A DNA stretch of 64,000 bases from Patiria pectinifera (lineage: Eukaryota; Echinodermata; Asteroidea; Valvatida; Asterinidae): positions 3,395,001 to 3,459,000 of the forward strand of contig CM057135.1 in the NCBI GenBank assembly GCA_029964075.1. Direction: 5' to 3'. This document shows, piece by piece, positions 10,680 to 21,949 of this stretch. The notes below the pieces were generated by a model, which was not told the origin of the DNA, did no database searches, and saw nothing but the letters and a program-made list of their open reading frames with translations. Numbering within the stretch: position 1 is the first letter of the stretch; every line of letters starts with the position of its first letter. Position numbers and translations under genes: made by a program.

Positions 10680-11091
10680 AAATGTGTAAACGTGGAGCAG
10701 AACAAGTTAAATGGAAAGGACCGATCCCAGGAGCGGCGCGAGCAAACTCGATGTATGATCTGGTGGCCGTAGCGTCGGGCCAGCGCGCCCTGCTCTCGCA
10801 AGAACCGGGCCCGGCCTGGCACGCGGGCACGTCGACCGGCGCGGCAAGTGGGCGCACAGGCCCGGCACAAACGATGTCACCGTGCACGGTACGGCCACGT
10901 TGACCGACCGGGGATGGAATAAGTGGGCGCACAGGCCCAGCAAAAACGCTGCCACCGTGCACGGACTCATGTATTATCACTCCCAAACGGCCACCGTCCA
11001 AATCCCCGGTACTATCCCCCAAACTAGGCCCAAAAACATGCGAGGCAACTTGTCTCAACGGTCGACTTGTCTTTCCATTCATCGCACATAC
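10680..11091. other. GC-rich spacer between two minisatellites
   Basis: About 400 bp of GC-rich DNA (GGCCCGGC and GTGGGCGCACAGGCCC repeated twice) between the 19-bp and 17-bp arrays. No credible gene seen. Confidence 0.5.
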
Positions 11092-11222
11092 GGTCGACCT
11101 GTCCCGACGGTCGACCTGACCCGACGGTCGACCTGACCCGACGGTCGACCTGTCCCGACGGTCGACCTGTCCCGACGGTCGACCTGTCCCGACGGTCGAC
11201 CTGTCCCGACGGTCGACTTGTC
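11092..11222. repeat. 17-bp minisatellite, 8 copies
   Basis: Unit GGTCGACCTGTCCCGAC begins at 11092 and repeats every 17 bp to 11211. Each unit contains the palindrome GTCGAC. Confidence 0.95.
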
Positions 11223-13893
11223 TCCCCCCCATCTAAAGACGTCTCTCATCTGATTAAAATCATCTGGTAGTCACTTTTTCTGGGATGAACGGTAGTGTCA
11301 CTCCTCTCCAATTATCACAGCCGCAGGCTCGGATCCAGAGGGGGTTTTGGGGGGGTCACCCCCCCCCCCCCAGCTCTGTAGAACAAAAAAATCGTACAAA
11401 TTCCCAAAAAATGTCTACCCCCCCCCCCCGGTACACCCCCCAGACAATTATACTGGCATAATGTCCGCCTGTTCAAAATACGGTACACCATTCTGTAATC
11501 TAGTTTTAATAATCGACGAATTTGAACAGCGCCCCCTATTTAAATATGGTCCCCCCAGGTTTTGATTTTACGGAGGCCAAGTGTCTGGAGAAAAAAAACG
11601 TGTACATTTTCAGATTTTTTGCTGATGAACCCCCCCCCCCCCTGCGAAAATTCCTGGATCCGCCCCTGCAGCCAGCTAGATTTCCCTTCTTTGGAATGCA
11701 GTTACAGCGCCGTCTTTCCAGTCGTAAGGGACTACTCCATCATTTAAAGCATATGAAATGATAGAGGTTTAAACAGCACCTCTTTCTGTATTATTTATTC
11801 TGTTCTCGTCCCCCTCCCCCTGCTTTTCAATTTTGGCAAACAACCTTAAGATACAGTAATATAACAATGATATACAACCCTGTTTGTAAGTATCACGTAC
11901 AAATAACAACAAAAGTGGTTACATGTAATTAGTACTATTTCCATACAATTCTAGTCATGTTTACACTGTTAAAATAACCCAGTATTCTTCCTTCAGCAGA
12001 AAAAAACCAAAGCTGTTATTTCAATCAGTGGTTCAATCAGCTGGTTCAGTCAGTTGACACTATTTACAGGTTCAACTATGAACACCTACTTGGAAATATA
12101 TGTCGCAGTGTTTCCCCCTGGATATTGAGCTGTGCGAGATGGAACATTGTAAATATTCCATTTCTTTTTAGATTAAAACAAAATTTATGTAGTACGCGAA
12201 CTGAACAGAAAGCAGTGCTCAAAAAAAATGCGATGAATCTAGGGATCTCTGCATATCCACACTGTTAGTACCTGACACATAGAAATCAACGAAAAAAATC
12301 ATAAATTACTCCACAAAAAAAAAGCAATTTCTTTACTGCAAATCTTCCCAGCAAGGTGATGTTGAGAAAACGCTGACATGTCATACGCTTTATTTGTATT
12401 AAGCTGGAAACACTTGTTAACTGAGACATAATTACAACTTGTGTTGATAATCAAACAATACATATGTATGTGTGCTCTCTGAAGCACGGAGGTGGAAATT
12501 TCAAATGTCTGAAAATGGAAGGACTCCAAACTTGTATTACAGGTCGTGGCGTACCTGAGGAGAAAGCGCATGGGCCTGAAGTCACCGAATTGAAGCCAAA
12601 AGCCAGAGAAAATAATGTTTAAGAAATGGCCACACATACATGTAATTCTCAACCTTTTTCTAATAACGACCCAGCATCAACACCTGTGACTGGGAACTGA
12701 ACATGACACAGGAATTTTATTACATACACGTACATATGACCAACATTGTATATGAAATACCGGAAGATAAATTGTAATCCACACCTATATGTAAGATACA
12801 ATAAAGGGGTAACAGATTCAGCTCTAAATCTAATGAAATTTAGTTCAGAAATTTTGGTTTCTGAAATGAAAAAGATTGGGCCATTCCATGTCAACTCATC
12901 CTCCGGCAGGCTGGACTGATATAATTGGTGTTATGATTGGTGTATCCCCCAACACATTAGTTTTTGATGTCAGCAGTAATCTTGGAAACTTTTGTAATGG
13001 GAGCTCCTAAAGTTTTTAAGTTGTTATTTTAAAGAATATAACCTCTTCAGGGAAAAGCTGTACATACATGTGCTTGCACACGTATGCCATTCAGAGGCTT
13101 AGTGTTTTGTCTCATGCCTATGTGCAGCATCTCCATATAGCCCTAAAATGGGGTGGGGTGAAAGGGGATACAGGGGTAAGGTAGCAGGAGAAGGCACTGG
13201 AAGGGTGGAGGGACTGATATTATTGTGTTGAATTGACATGGAATGACCCAATCAAAATATTTACAAATCATAATTTGAGACAATGAATAATTTGCAACAT
13301 GAATATGTGACACTACAGTACCAGACATCTTTCCCATTCCAACCTGTATTTTTTGCTGAAATGCACTGATCTTGAGGATGGTACTGGTACGCAGTACATC
13401 ATAGCAAATATTATTTTACTGACCTTGGCCAATTTTACGGAGCTGCTAAGCACACAAAAACAATGCACAGCACAAACTAAGTCTTGCTTAGTAAAAACAG
13501 GTTACTAGCTGAAATGCAATGTGTTTTCTATGCTAAGCAACCAATATACATCACATGAAAGTTGGTTGGTAATCCTATTTTTAGCAAGGAAGGCTTTTCA
13601 TGCTGAGCAATTTGTTTTTCTTAGCAGCTTCAGGAAATTGGCGCCAGAACACAATGGGATATTTACAAATGTCATGCCAGGGATTAAAGGCGATCAGGCT
13701 AGTTGGTTTGTCCCCATTCACAGATGTAAATGACTGCGAATGAACAGTGGAGTAATTTCTGTCAGTTTATTTAAAAAGTTAGTAACATCAGGTAACTACA
13801 TGTATCATTGAAAAATGATACAAAACTTGGCTTATCTTGACAATGACAGCAAAGTACATGTAATTGCAACAATTTAACAGGATGCTTGAGAGT
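11223..13893. other. Non-coding, AT-rich with poly-C tracts
   Basis: The first ~450 bp hold several runs of 9-12 C. The rest is AT-rich. Open frames here are short, not conserved with anything I recognise, and carry no motifs. I see no gene, tRNA or mobile-element end. Confidence 0.5.
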
Positions 13894-13895
13894 TG

Positions 13896-14184
13896 TGTAA
13901 CGGCGGTGCCGGGCCGCCGGCAGAGGGCGCCAGCACGGACCCACGGTGCAACCGTAGCGTTGGGACCCCTGCTGCTGGGCCAGGGAGACCCGTTGCCAGA
14001 CTGCGCCGACTCAGTAGTGTGACTTTTATATAGCGTCCTTTTTGTTGTGAGTTGTATAAAGTGAGAGCCTCGTGTAAAGAAAGTGGAAAGAATAAATGGC
14101 TGGAGAGCCCCGAAGCCCTGAAGAATAGTGTCTGTGGTTTCCTTCGTGTGGCGTGTGAGAACCCCAGATTCGTTCGACGTTACA
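13896..14184 (+). repeat. 5' LTR
   Basis: 289 bp, TG...CA with a 7-bp inverted end (TGTAACG/CGTTACA). It contains a TATA-like TTTATATAG near 14025-14033 and AATAAA near 14091, as expected for an LTR promoter and poly(A) site. Confidence 0.92.
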
Positions 14185-15351
14185 TTGGTGGCAGCGGTGG
14201 GATGTCTGATGGAGGAAAAACAGGTAGAATTTGGAGTGTTTTTCGCCATGAATACACCGGGTCGAGTTAGTCTGGCGTCCGACTCGCCACACGGCGGGTA
14301 CGCACGCTGGATCAGGGCCTCGCAGAGCGTAAACCAACCTGGTGAGATGGCCAGCAAAGCGTTCGTCACGTTGGATGACTCGGAGTTGGATTTTTTCAAG
14401 GTTTCGGGGAGCCAGCTAGGCCCACATGCTACATCCCATGGAGAATCGCGCCGCACTGTGCACCACGGCGCAACAGACGCTCTGTTCCACTCGGAACACT
14501 GCCGAGTTGCGCCTGTTGATAAAGCGGGGCTGGCCGGGCTTGATCGTCCGGAGACACCCCGCATCAACACACGTGCCAGGGCCCACGATGGGAACAGCCC
14601 CGTAACACACACACCATACAACGGACGCATGTTTTTCTCCGGAACAGCTCCGTTTTACAAACACCAATTCACCGGGTGCACGTTCCCCCCGGAACTGCCC
14701 CGTAACACACACATTCATACAACGGACGCATCCCATGGGGAATCGCGCCGCGCTGTGCACCACGGCGCAACAGACGCTCTGTTCCACTCGGAACACTGCC
14801 GAGTTGCGCCTGTTGATAAAGCGGGGCTGGCCGGGCTTGATCGTCCGGAGACACCCCGCATCAACACACGTGCCAGGGCCCGCGATGGGAACAGCCCCGA
14901 AACACACACATTCACATTGGATTTTTTCAAGGTTTCGGGGAGCCAGCTAGGCCCACATGCTACATCCCATGGAGAATCGCGCCGCACTGTGCACCACGGC
15001 GCAACAGACGCTCTGTTCCACTCGGAACACTGCCGAGTTGCGCCTGTTGATAAAGCGGGGCTGGCCGGGCTTGATCGTCCGGAGACACCCCGCATCAACA
15101 CACGTGCCAGGGCCCGCGATGGGAACAGCCCCGAAACACACACATTCATACAACGGACGCATGTTTCATCCGGAACGGCTCCGTTCTACGGACACCAATA
15201 CACCGGGCACGGTTTCCCTCCGAAACGGCCCCGTTCCGCGCATGTACAAGCGCCGGATGCGTGTTCGCTGGAAAAGTTGCTCCGCACGGGAATCAATGGA
15301 GTGGAGCCGAGGGAGTTGCGGAGCCGAGGGAGTTGCGCCGCACGGGAGTAA
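14128..15351 (+). CDS. 407-aa repetitive open frame in the LTR element (doubtful)
   Basis: An uninterrupted frame starts within the 5' LTR and runs through most of the interior. It contains three copies of a ~60-residue block (SHGESRRTVHH ... RPETPRINTRARA), which reflect three DNA repeats starting near 14429, 14730 and 14963. There is no capsid, zinc-knuckle or enzyme motif. The reverse strand is also open across the same repeats, so openness alone is weak evidence. It may be non-coding filler. Confidence 0.3.
   Translation: MSVVSFVWRVRTPDSFDVTLVAAVGCLMEEKQVEFGVFFAMNTPGRVSLASDSPHGGYARWIRASQSVNQPGEMASKAFVTLDDSELDFFKVSGSQLGPHATSHGESRRTVHHGATDALFHSEHCRVAPVDKAGLAGLDRPETPRINTRARAHDGNSPVTHTPYNGRMFFSGTAPFYKHQFTGCTFPPELPRNTHIHTTDASHGESRRAVHHGATDALFHSEHCRVAPVDKAGLAGLDRPETPRINTRARARDGNSPETHTFTLDFFKVSGSQLGPHATSHGESRRTVHHGATDALFHSEHCRVAPVDKAGLAGLDRPETPRINTRARARDGNSPETHTFIQRTHVSSGTAPFYGHQYTGHGFPPKRPRSAHVQAPDACSLEKLLRTGINGVEPRELRSRGSCAARE
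14185..14203 (+). promoter_or_regulatory. tRNA-Leu-type primer-binding site
   Basis: The sequence just after the 5' LTR, TTGGTGGCAGCGGTGGGAT, is complementary to a tRNA 3' end ...CCACCGCTGCCA plus CCA. From memory this matches animal tRNA-Leu (AAG/TAG). It places minus-strand priming here. Confidence 0.75.
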
Positions 15352-15640
15352 ATGGAGTTGAGCCGACAGAGTCGCTCCGCACGGGAGTTAATGGAGCGGA
15401 ACCGTGGAGTCGCTCCGCACGGGAGTCAATGGAGAGGAGCCGGCGCAGTTGCTCCGCACGGGACTCAATGGAGCGGAGCCGATGGAGTTCGCCGCACAGG
15501 AGTCAATGGAGAGAAGACCCCGGGGTGGGCCAAGAGAACCCAGAGGTGATCCCAGAGGTGATCCCAGAGGTGATCCAAACGGAGAACCCAGAGGAAAACC
15601 CAGAGGAGACCCCAGAGGTGACCCCGGAGGAGACCACAGA
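14429..15640. repeat. Internal tandem repeats of the LTR element
   Basis: Three ~185-bp copies (starting ~14429, 14730 and 14963; the last two nearly identical) are followed by short units of ~30-40 bp containing GCTCCGCACGGGA...AATGGAG (15270-15520). Then come ~12-bp units of CCCAGAGGTGAT / CCCAGAGGAGAC (15537-15640). Confidence 0.9.
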
Positions 15641-15733
15641 AGAGACCAGGAGACCCAAGCGGAGAACCAAGCGGATACCCCAGCGCAGGCGCCGCCTTGT
15701 TCGGGGACGAACAAGGGTCCTCGGAGGGGGCTG

Positions 15734-16022
15734 TGTAACGGCGGTGCCGGGCCGCCGGCAGAGGGCGCCAGCACGGACCCACGGTGCAACCGTAGCGTTG
15801 GGACCCCTGCTGCTGGGCCAGGGAGACCCGTTGCCAGACTGCGCCGACTCAGTAGTGTGACTTTTATATAGCGTCCTTTTTGTTGTGAGTTGTATAAAGT
15901 GAGAGCCTCGTGTAAAGAAAGCGGAAAGAATAAATGGCTGGAGAGCCCCGAAGCCCTGAAGAATAGTGTCTGTGGTTTCCTTCGTCTGGCGTGTGAAAAC
16001 CCCAGATTCGTTCGACGTTACA
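15734..16022 (+). repeat. 3' LTR
   Basis: Direct copy of the 5' LTR with three substitutions seen (all in the last ~100 bp). It is preceded by the polypurine run at 15722-15730. Confidence 0.92.
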
Positions 16023-17163
16023 GTATTATTTAATCAACATAGGGGTTTCATGTACATAACCTTCAATGGGCAATGAATATGGCTGTCCCTTCTTCGTGTT
16101 CCTTGTATCGTCTCCTTTCCTTTCCCCGTTCATTAAAAACGTAAGTCTTAATCAGCATTATTTTTTTCATTTTCTGAACCATGTAAGTGTTGCAGGACGT
16201 TCGGATTTTTGTTGAGAAATTCTTGCACTTTAAGTTTACCTGTGAGCAAAAATAGAAACGTAAAAATACAAAAAAAGTAAACAGAAAAAAATACACAGAG
16301 ATAAACAACAGACAAATGAACTGAGAAAGTGATGACAAATTGACAAAGCAACAGCCCAACAAACGACCGACAAGGTCAACTAGAGCTGTGGCATTTGTCA
16401 AAAGTTTCACCAGTTCCGGCTTGCCTGATTTAGTAGTTGTATCCTAAATTGTTAAATTTAAAGATGAATGAAATGTTCAAATTTGCAGTTGAAATGTACA
16501 TTCTTCCACGTTTTAAACATCAGAATGCGCCACAATTCTTTGTAGGGGGTTACATGTATATTGGCCATTTTTATAAATTTTGAAAATCACTTTGAGCATC
16601 TTTGTAAGGCGGAAAGGGTTGCAAAATTTGTTGACATTCGGGTGGGTTTGGTCAACATTGTCAATTTGGGTACCACATACTGTTCATGTACTGTGCCCTA
16701 GTCAAAAGTTGCCCTTGTGGAGTTATTTTTAGTAAGGGAAAATTGAAAAAATAGAAAGGCGACACTGATAACTTGTATTGCTATAATACAGCACTCGACC
16801 GGTTCCACGTGTTCATTAAAAGCAAGGTACCAATGTTGTGCAGTGAATCATTTATTTTGGCGGCATTGCGGTCGATAACCGCGGTAAATAAAATCACGGG
16901 AAAGGAACAGAGAACAAAGCAATAAAGCTTGCAGTTTCATAGGAAAAAGACACTGTTTGAAAACAAATACATACAATGTAGAGGAATAACATGTATTGCA
17001 CGTCGAAATCTACGGGGCATGGCCTCACAAGGTGAAACCGTTATTCTTTACATGTAATTTCAGGAACTTAAGTTTTTCATTGAATTTTCCGGGAGCCGAT
17101 TCCTACTCAGGACCGGCTCTTTTGGGGGAACCGGAACCGGAAGATTGGAACCGCGCAAGCCTA
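16023..17163. other. Non-coding AT-rich region
   Basis: No gene or repeat end recognised. Open frames are short and low-complexity. Confidence 0.5.
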
Positions 17164-17357
17164 GTATTGACCCAGTTGTGGTGGGATAGTCCACGTTTTC
17201 AGGGGACTGTATTGACCCAGTTGTGGTGGGGTAGTCCACGTTTTCAAGGGACCGTATCGACCAAGTTGTGGTGGGGTTGCCCACGTTTTCAGGGAACCGT
17301 ATTGACCCAGTTGTGTTGGGGTTGCCCACGTTTTCAGTGGATCGTATTGACCCTTGA
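17164..17357. repeat. 45-bp minisatellite, ~4.3 copies
   Basis: Unit beginning GTATTGACCCAGTTGTGG repeats at 17164, 17209, 17254, 17299 and (partial) 17344. Because 45 is a multiple of three, it leaves open frames on both strands, which I do not call as genes. Confidence 0.93.
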
Positions 17358-19175
17358 AACTGACTGTTCAGGGGACCGTTCGGCCAAGGTAATCCTGCCG
17401 GGAGGTTTGAATGGTTCAAGTAAGTTCAAGTGTAGTTTAGTCAACTAGACATTGACTAAAATGTCTAGAAAATATGTAAAGTACTGAAAATATGGTGTCA
17501 CTGCGGCTAGATTGGTTCCCGGTCATGCCCACGCATGGTGGGGGTGCGTTTTGCCAAGTTGTGAACACATCATTAGTGGAAAATTAACGTTTAAAGCAGA
17601 ATGTTTACTCATTTAAGGGCCACGTTTTTATTCAGCCGGTTATAAACGACTACTGGCGGTGTTTAAACAAAGGATTTAACACACCCATGTGACAGGCTCT
17701 CGACCAATAGGAAGAGTGACACTTCCTAGGTGCTTATGAATGTTGACTATCATACCTGTAGCCAATATATTCAAAAGATGAAGGTCAAAACAACTATCCA
17801 CCATATGCTAAGTTTTCAGATTGACGCATTTGTACATGTAAAACCTTATACATAGCTGCCAACTATTACACATTTTTCATAATTATAACGAATTGTTTGT
17901 TAAATTACGAAAATACGAATTGCCACTAAAAAAAAAATGAAATTCCCATTTTCTACCTAACGAAAAAAAAATACTTGTAAAGTATCGTTTTTGCCCGAAA
18001 ACTTCTGGCAAAATGTTACGATAAATGCCGTCAAGCACCTAATAGACATCAGGGAGGGGTGCGCAGTGGAGTACTTGAGGACCAGACTAGAAATATTTGT
18101 CAATGGTGTGTCATTTGTACATGTGCACCTCGTGGATGTGTGATTGTGTGTACTATGACTACTTTTTAGTGACGATTGTGAGCACAATTGGTCGCTTATT
18201 GCTGGGATGAAACCCATCGGTGCAAGATTTTAATCATGGAATTTAATAAGAGTATGGTTGGAAGAATCGGTAACAGAGTTTGAGTTTATCACAACGTCCA
18301 GAAGAGATAAATCAGCATGTGTTTGCATGATATGTTGGCGGGATATTTCTATTGCATACGGGTGGCCCTAAATCACTGTGTAAGAACATGATACGAACTC
18401 AAAACTCAACATCGATAGCATGCATCTCAAAAAATTATGCGCACATTTATATTATTGTTATTATTTATTTGACTTTAACAAACAAATACAGACATTAAAA
18501 CAAAATTAATTAAAAAAAAATATTATTACCACTTTTTTTTCTTTTTTTAATTATCCTTTAGCCTACGGAACATTAAAAAAAATTTACCCTATGGCCTACA
18601 GTACATGATTAATCACAACAAGAATGGTATGCACATGTATGTGAACATGTAAAACATGCATTTGTACTCGATGTTGGTAAAGCTGGTACATACACTGTTA
18701 ATATATGAGCAGTTGAAAATGACCGCGCGGGTTAATTACTAATTCTGTTTTGGAAAATTTGACAGCTATGCTTATATCACATTTCTCCATCTGCAAGGAA
18801 TTTCCGTAAACGCTCTTACGATCATACTGGGACTCCCAATCAAGTGTACCTATGAAGATACTGAAAAAAATATATTGAAAAATTTTAAGGATAAATTGAG
18901 TTATAACTTACTTGGTGAATTATGACAATTTGTGGCCTAGGGTTTGAATTCAGCTGCTGGTCATGTGTTGTGTCATCTGATATTCACCACAAAAACAGTT
19001 TCAAGCCACTTCATCCCCACTTGCCCCTCTCCACCCAGGAGTATAATGTGATGGACTAGCATCCCATCCAGTGGGAGTAGAAATATTCTCAGTCGTTTCA
19101 CGCTACTGAAACCGGAGATAAATGCCGGCCTGATGAGCCACATTGGCTCGCCAAAGACTTTACTTCGAGAGTGGT
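17358..19175. other. Non-coding AT-rich region
   Basis: About 1.8 kb with no recognised gene, RNA or element end. Poly-A/T-rich near 18480-18600. Confidence 0.5.
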
Positions 19176-19296
19176 TTAACCCTAAAAGGGCTGAAGGGGG
19201 GTTGGGGGCAGAATCCGCCGAGGAAGCATTGGCCGAGATCGGGGGGGGGGGGAATACCCCCCCCCCCTGGAAATAACCCGACCCTTTTAGGGTTAA
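19176..19296. mobile_element. piggyBac-type MITE
   Basis: A 113-bp element (19180-19292) has CCCTAAAAGGG / CCCTTTTAGGG inverted ends, directly flanked on both sides by TTAA, the target of piggyBac transposases. The interior is a G-run/C-run. The flanking GTGGT / ACCAC also match in inverted order. No coding capacity. Confidence 0.75.
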
Positions 19297-19909
19297 AACC
19301 ACAAACTTGTATATTATTTGTTAACCTGAAATACAGCCAAATATCTTATAATTAAATAGTAAATAATTATTCACCACAAAAACAGCTTCAAATTCCCGTA
19401 CACGTAAAATAGGTTGAAAGCAACGCATTTTAATGGTTATTTTCAGCTCCAGTTGATAACTGCACCCAGTCAAACTTTACTTTTGGAAAGGCACTCTCAG
19501 TAAATTCCATGTTTTGTGCACAATGTAGTGACTGTACATGATTTGAACCTCTCTTACCATTGTAAAAATAACATTTAAAAAGAACTCCTAGTGTATATTT
19601 AAAGAAGGTCAAGTTGCGCTTGCAAAAAGAACAGTTGAAGTACTAATATGCAGCCAATATGAACTACTCATTTTAGGGCTTACTGAGCCTGCGTTATTAT
19701 TTTTTTTTCCAATAACACTAGCATGATAAGGGGAGGGGAGGGGCGAAAAATCCAGAAATCTGGAAAAATCCAGAGAAATCTCACCCCTGTTTAACAAATA
19801 AAACATTTTTTTTAAAGTTCACTAGCCCTACTATAATTGTATCGTAACTGACTGTACAACTGTTAAGCTTATATACCATGAATTCTGTGGCATGAACTGA
19901 GCACATAAT
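19297..19909. other. Non-coding region
   Basis: AT-rich, no gene or element recognised. Confidence 0.45.
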
Positions 19910-21622
19910 TTAAATATATCGTAACTGGTGAGCAGGGAGGGGAACCAAGGGGCGGTCTCTGACGGCCATACGCACGCTTCTTCTCGGGTGTCTCTGCTGC
20001 GGAGAATAAATCACCAGAGATACAGAGGAAAATAAAACATCAAATCAAGAAATACCCTCAAACAGAGAAACACAGGTTTAAATGATAACGAACTGTTTAT
20101 TGTACATTAAGAATTCTATGACATGTACTGTTGTCACAGGTCAGCCTGATATTTTACGCCAAGTGTAAGTTCCTTAGGATTTGTTTGAACTACGTGAGGC
20201 GAAGTTTGACCTAGTTCCTTTTATATACACATTTTATGCAAATTAAGGTGTGGCCCTTCATAGTTTACTTCTGTGTGTGGCATGTGCAGGTAAACTTTCT
20301 TAAGGTTAAATTAGCATAATATACTGGCTCACTGAAGTGTGCACATACATGCATTGGGTGCAGTTTAAGTTAGAAGCAGACAGGCTCGTGTTGCGATAGC
20401 ACACTGTAGAGCGATAGCTCCAACATTTTGAAGATTAAGCTACTTTTTTGCTGAAGTCTTACTACTGAGTGGATGTTTGAGAGTCCAGATAAGGCGATAG
20501 CCTACCCTTCAGCAGCGTTAGTTGCAGATAGATTTTTCCTGCCATTTTGGCTGGAAGTTTGCCTGGTCTGAAGAGCTGTGTTTCAGACAGCGAATTTTGC
20601 ATCCTCTGACGGTGGTCCAAGTTTTAGGAGCCAGTAATATACTGTAAGTTTCATTTTAAAATTTGTTTCATTAGTATAAAGTAATCAATTCATTTAAACA
20701 TCAGTGAATGTATCAATTTTGCTGTATTGTACCTTGTGCGTAATTGACTGCGTTACGTTGCAAATCTGCTTTACGTGACACGCCCCTTTTTGGCTGATAG
20801 AAATATTTTTGTGTGATCAGTTGATTCTATAATTACAGCCTGAAAATAGGGTAGGTGGTTATTATTACATTTAATATTATTTCAGGGCTCCTTTTTGTGG
20901 AGTTAAGTCCACACGCCTTTCATTGTTGGATCCACCCAATTGGTCGGGGACTGCACCGATACATACCACCGGCCGATACATCCCTGAGGCCCTTCCGCTC
21001 AAGACCAAGGTCGCGGACATCTGATCCTCCAAGCCCCAAGAATCGTCCACCACTTCATAGTCAAGCAAGGACCGGTTCGTGGACCGCTGGACAGAGACTC
21101 ATCCTAAAGTGAACTGTTAGCTTTTCGCCTTTCAGCGACTTCAGGTTGTAAAGCCCTTCGGTTTTGGGAGTGTCGATGTATGGTGAATATGTATGTATTA
21201 ATATTGGTCCTATAGGTCATGAAATTAGAGTATGAATCTGGTGTTTGCATTTTATAATTTACTTGGCTGAATTCTCCCCATTTGCTGATTTTGATATATT
21301 TGTGTAGAAAGTGTAAATAAATAGTTGTACCCTATAAATTTGCGTGCATTTATTATTTTGTCTGAGCGTTGTTATGATGAGACCGGGGCCACATTGCGTG
21401 TGAGAGGGTAGAGGGACCCGGGTTTGTGACAACTGTACACATTTGAAATGTATTATTACATGAATAGTTCGTACCTGGTGAACTGTGAGTTGAACCAAGG
21501 AGCTGTCTCTGACGGCCATACGCACGCGTCTTCTTGGGCGTCTCTGCTGCAGAGAATAAATCACCAGAAATGCACAGGAAAAATAAAACATTAAATCAAG
21601 AAATACCCTCAAACAGAGAAAC
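19910..21622. repeat. Tandem duplication split by a probable solo LTR
   Basis: A ~155-bp segment (TCTCTGACGGCCATACGCACGC...ACCCTCAAACAGAGAAAC) occurs at ~19913-20068 and again at ~21465-21622. The sequence just before each copy is also related, so this looks like a tandem unit of about 250 bp whose second copy was interrupted by the 1.3-kb insert at 20129-21433. Confidence 0.7.
20129..21433. mobile_element. Probable solo LTR, 1.3 kb
   Basis: The insert begins TGTTGTCACA and ends TGTGACAAC. The 9-bp GTTGTCACA/TGTGACAAC ends are perfectly inverted, and TGTAC direct repeats (20124-20128 and 21434-21438) abut both ends. AATAAA-like signals near 21318 and a GGGACCCGGG stretch close to the end suit an LTR. 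No ORF. The 3' end lacks a canonical CA, so the exact border is uncertain. Confidence 0.5.
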
Positions 21623-21949
21623 AAGCCCAATCAGGGTTCCAAATGACCAGAGTGGGCCTCATTTAATCTTCCTGTTGAAAAATGACTTATTCCAACATGT
21701 GCACGTTACATATTTCCACTAGTTTACCTAGATCACGCGAACCTTAAAAATCTTTTTGGAATACCAGTATTTGTCAATATGCTTTCAAATTTAGATACGT
21801 TTTACATGTACAATGAACATCATGAAGTTGAACATGACTGGAACTTTTTGACCTTACTGCTATTAGACTTGCATTTTCCATTTTGAGATCAACACTGTTG
21901 TTACATGCACATAAAACACTTACCCAACTTGCTAGAAGTTGATGTACCA

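Larger units (their letters stand above)
13896..16022 (+). mobile_element. Non-autonomous LTR retrotransposon, 2.1 kb
   Basis: Two direct 289-bp LTRs with TGTAACG...CGTTACA ends flank a 1.55-kb interior. A primer-binding site follows the left LTR and a short polypurine run (GGAGGGGG) precedes the right LTR. The LTRs differ at three positions by my count, so the insertion is young. There are no gag, protease, RT or integrase motifs, so it would have to be moved by a relative's enzymes. I found no clean target-site duplication. Confidence 0.9.

Noticed and set aside
10017..11232. Long reverse-strand open frames of 203-329 codons
   Set aside because: They arise from the 19-bp and 17-bp minisatellites and read as repeated SPLRRLVS-type peptides in several frames; no domain or start context.
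15261..15860. 199-codon frame into the 3' LTR and its antisense partners
   Set aside because: Low-complexity Pro/Glu/Thr repeats from short DNA units, with no motif, running into the LTR.
13896..16022. Segmental duplication instead of an LTR element
   Set aside because: TG/CA inverted ends, primer-binding site, polypurine run, TATA and poly(A) signals together identify LTRs.
16996..17448. 150-codon forward and 119-codon reverse frames
   Set aside because: Both are produced by the 45-bp repeat, whose length is a multiple of three.
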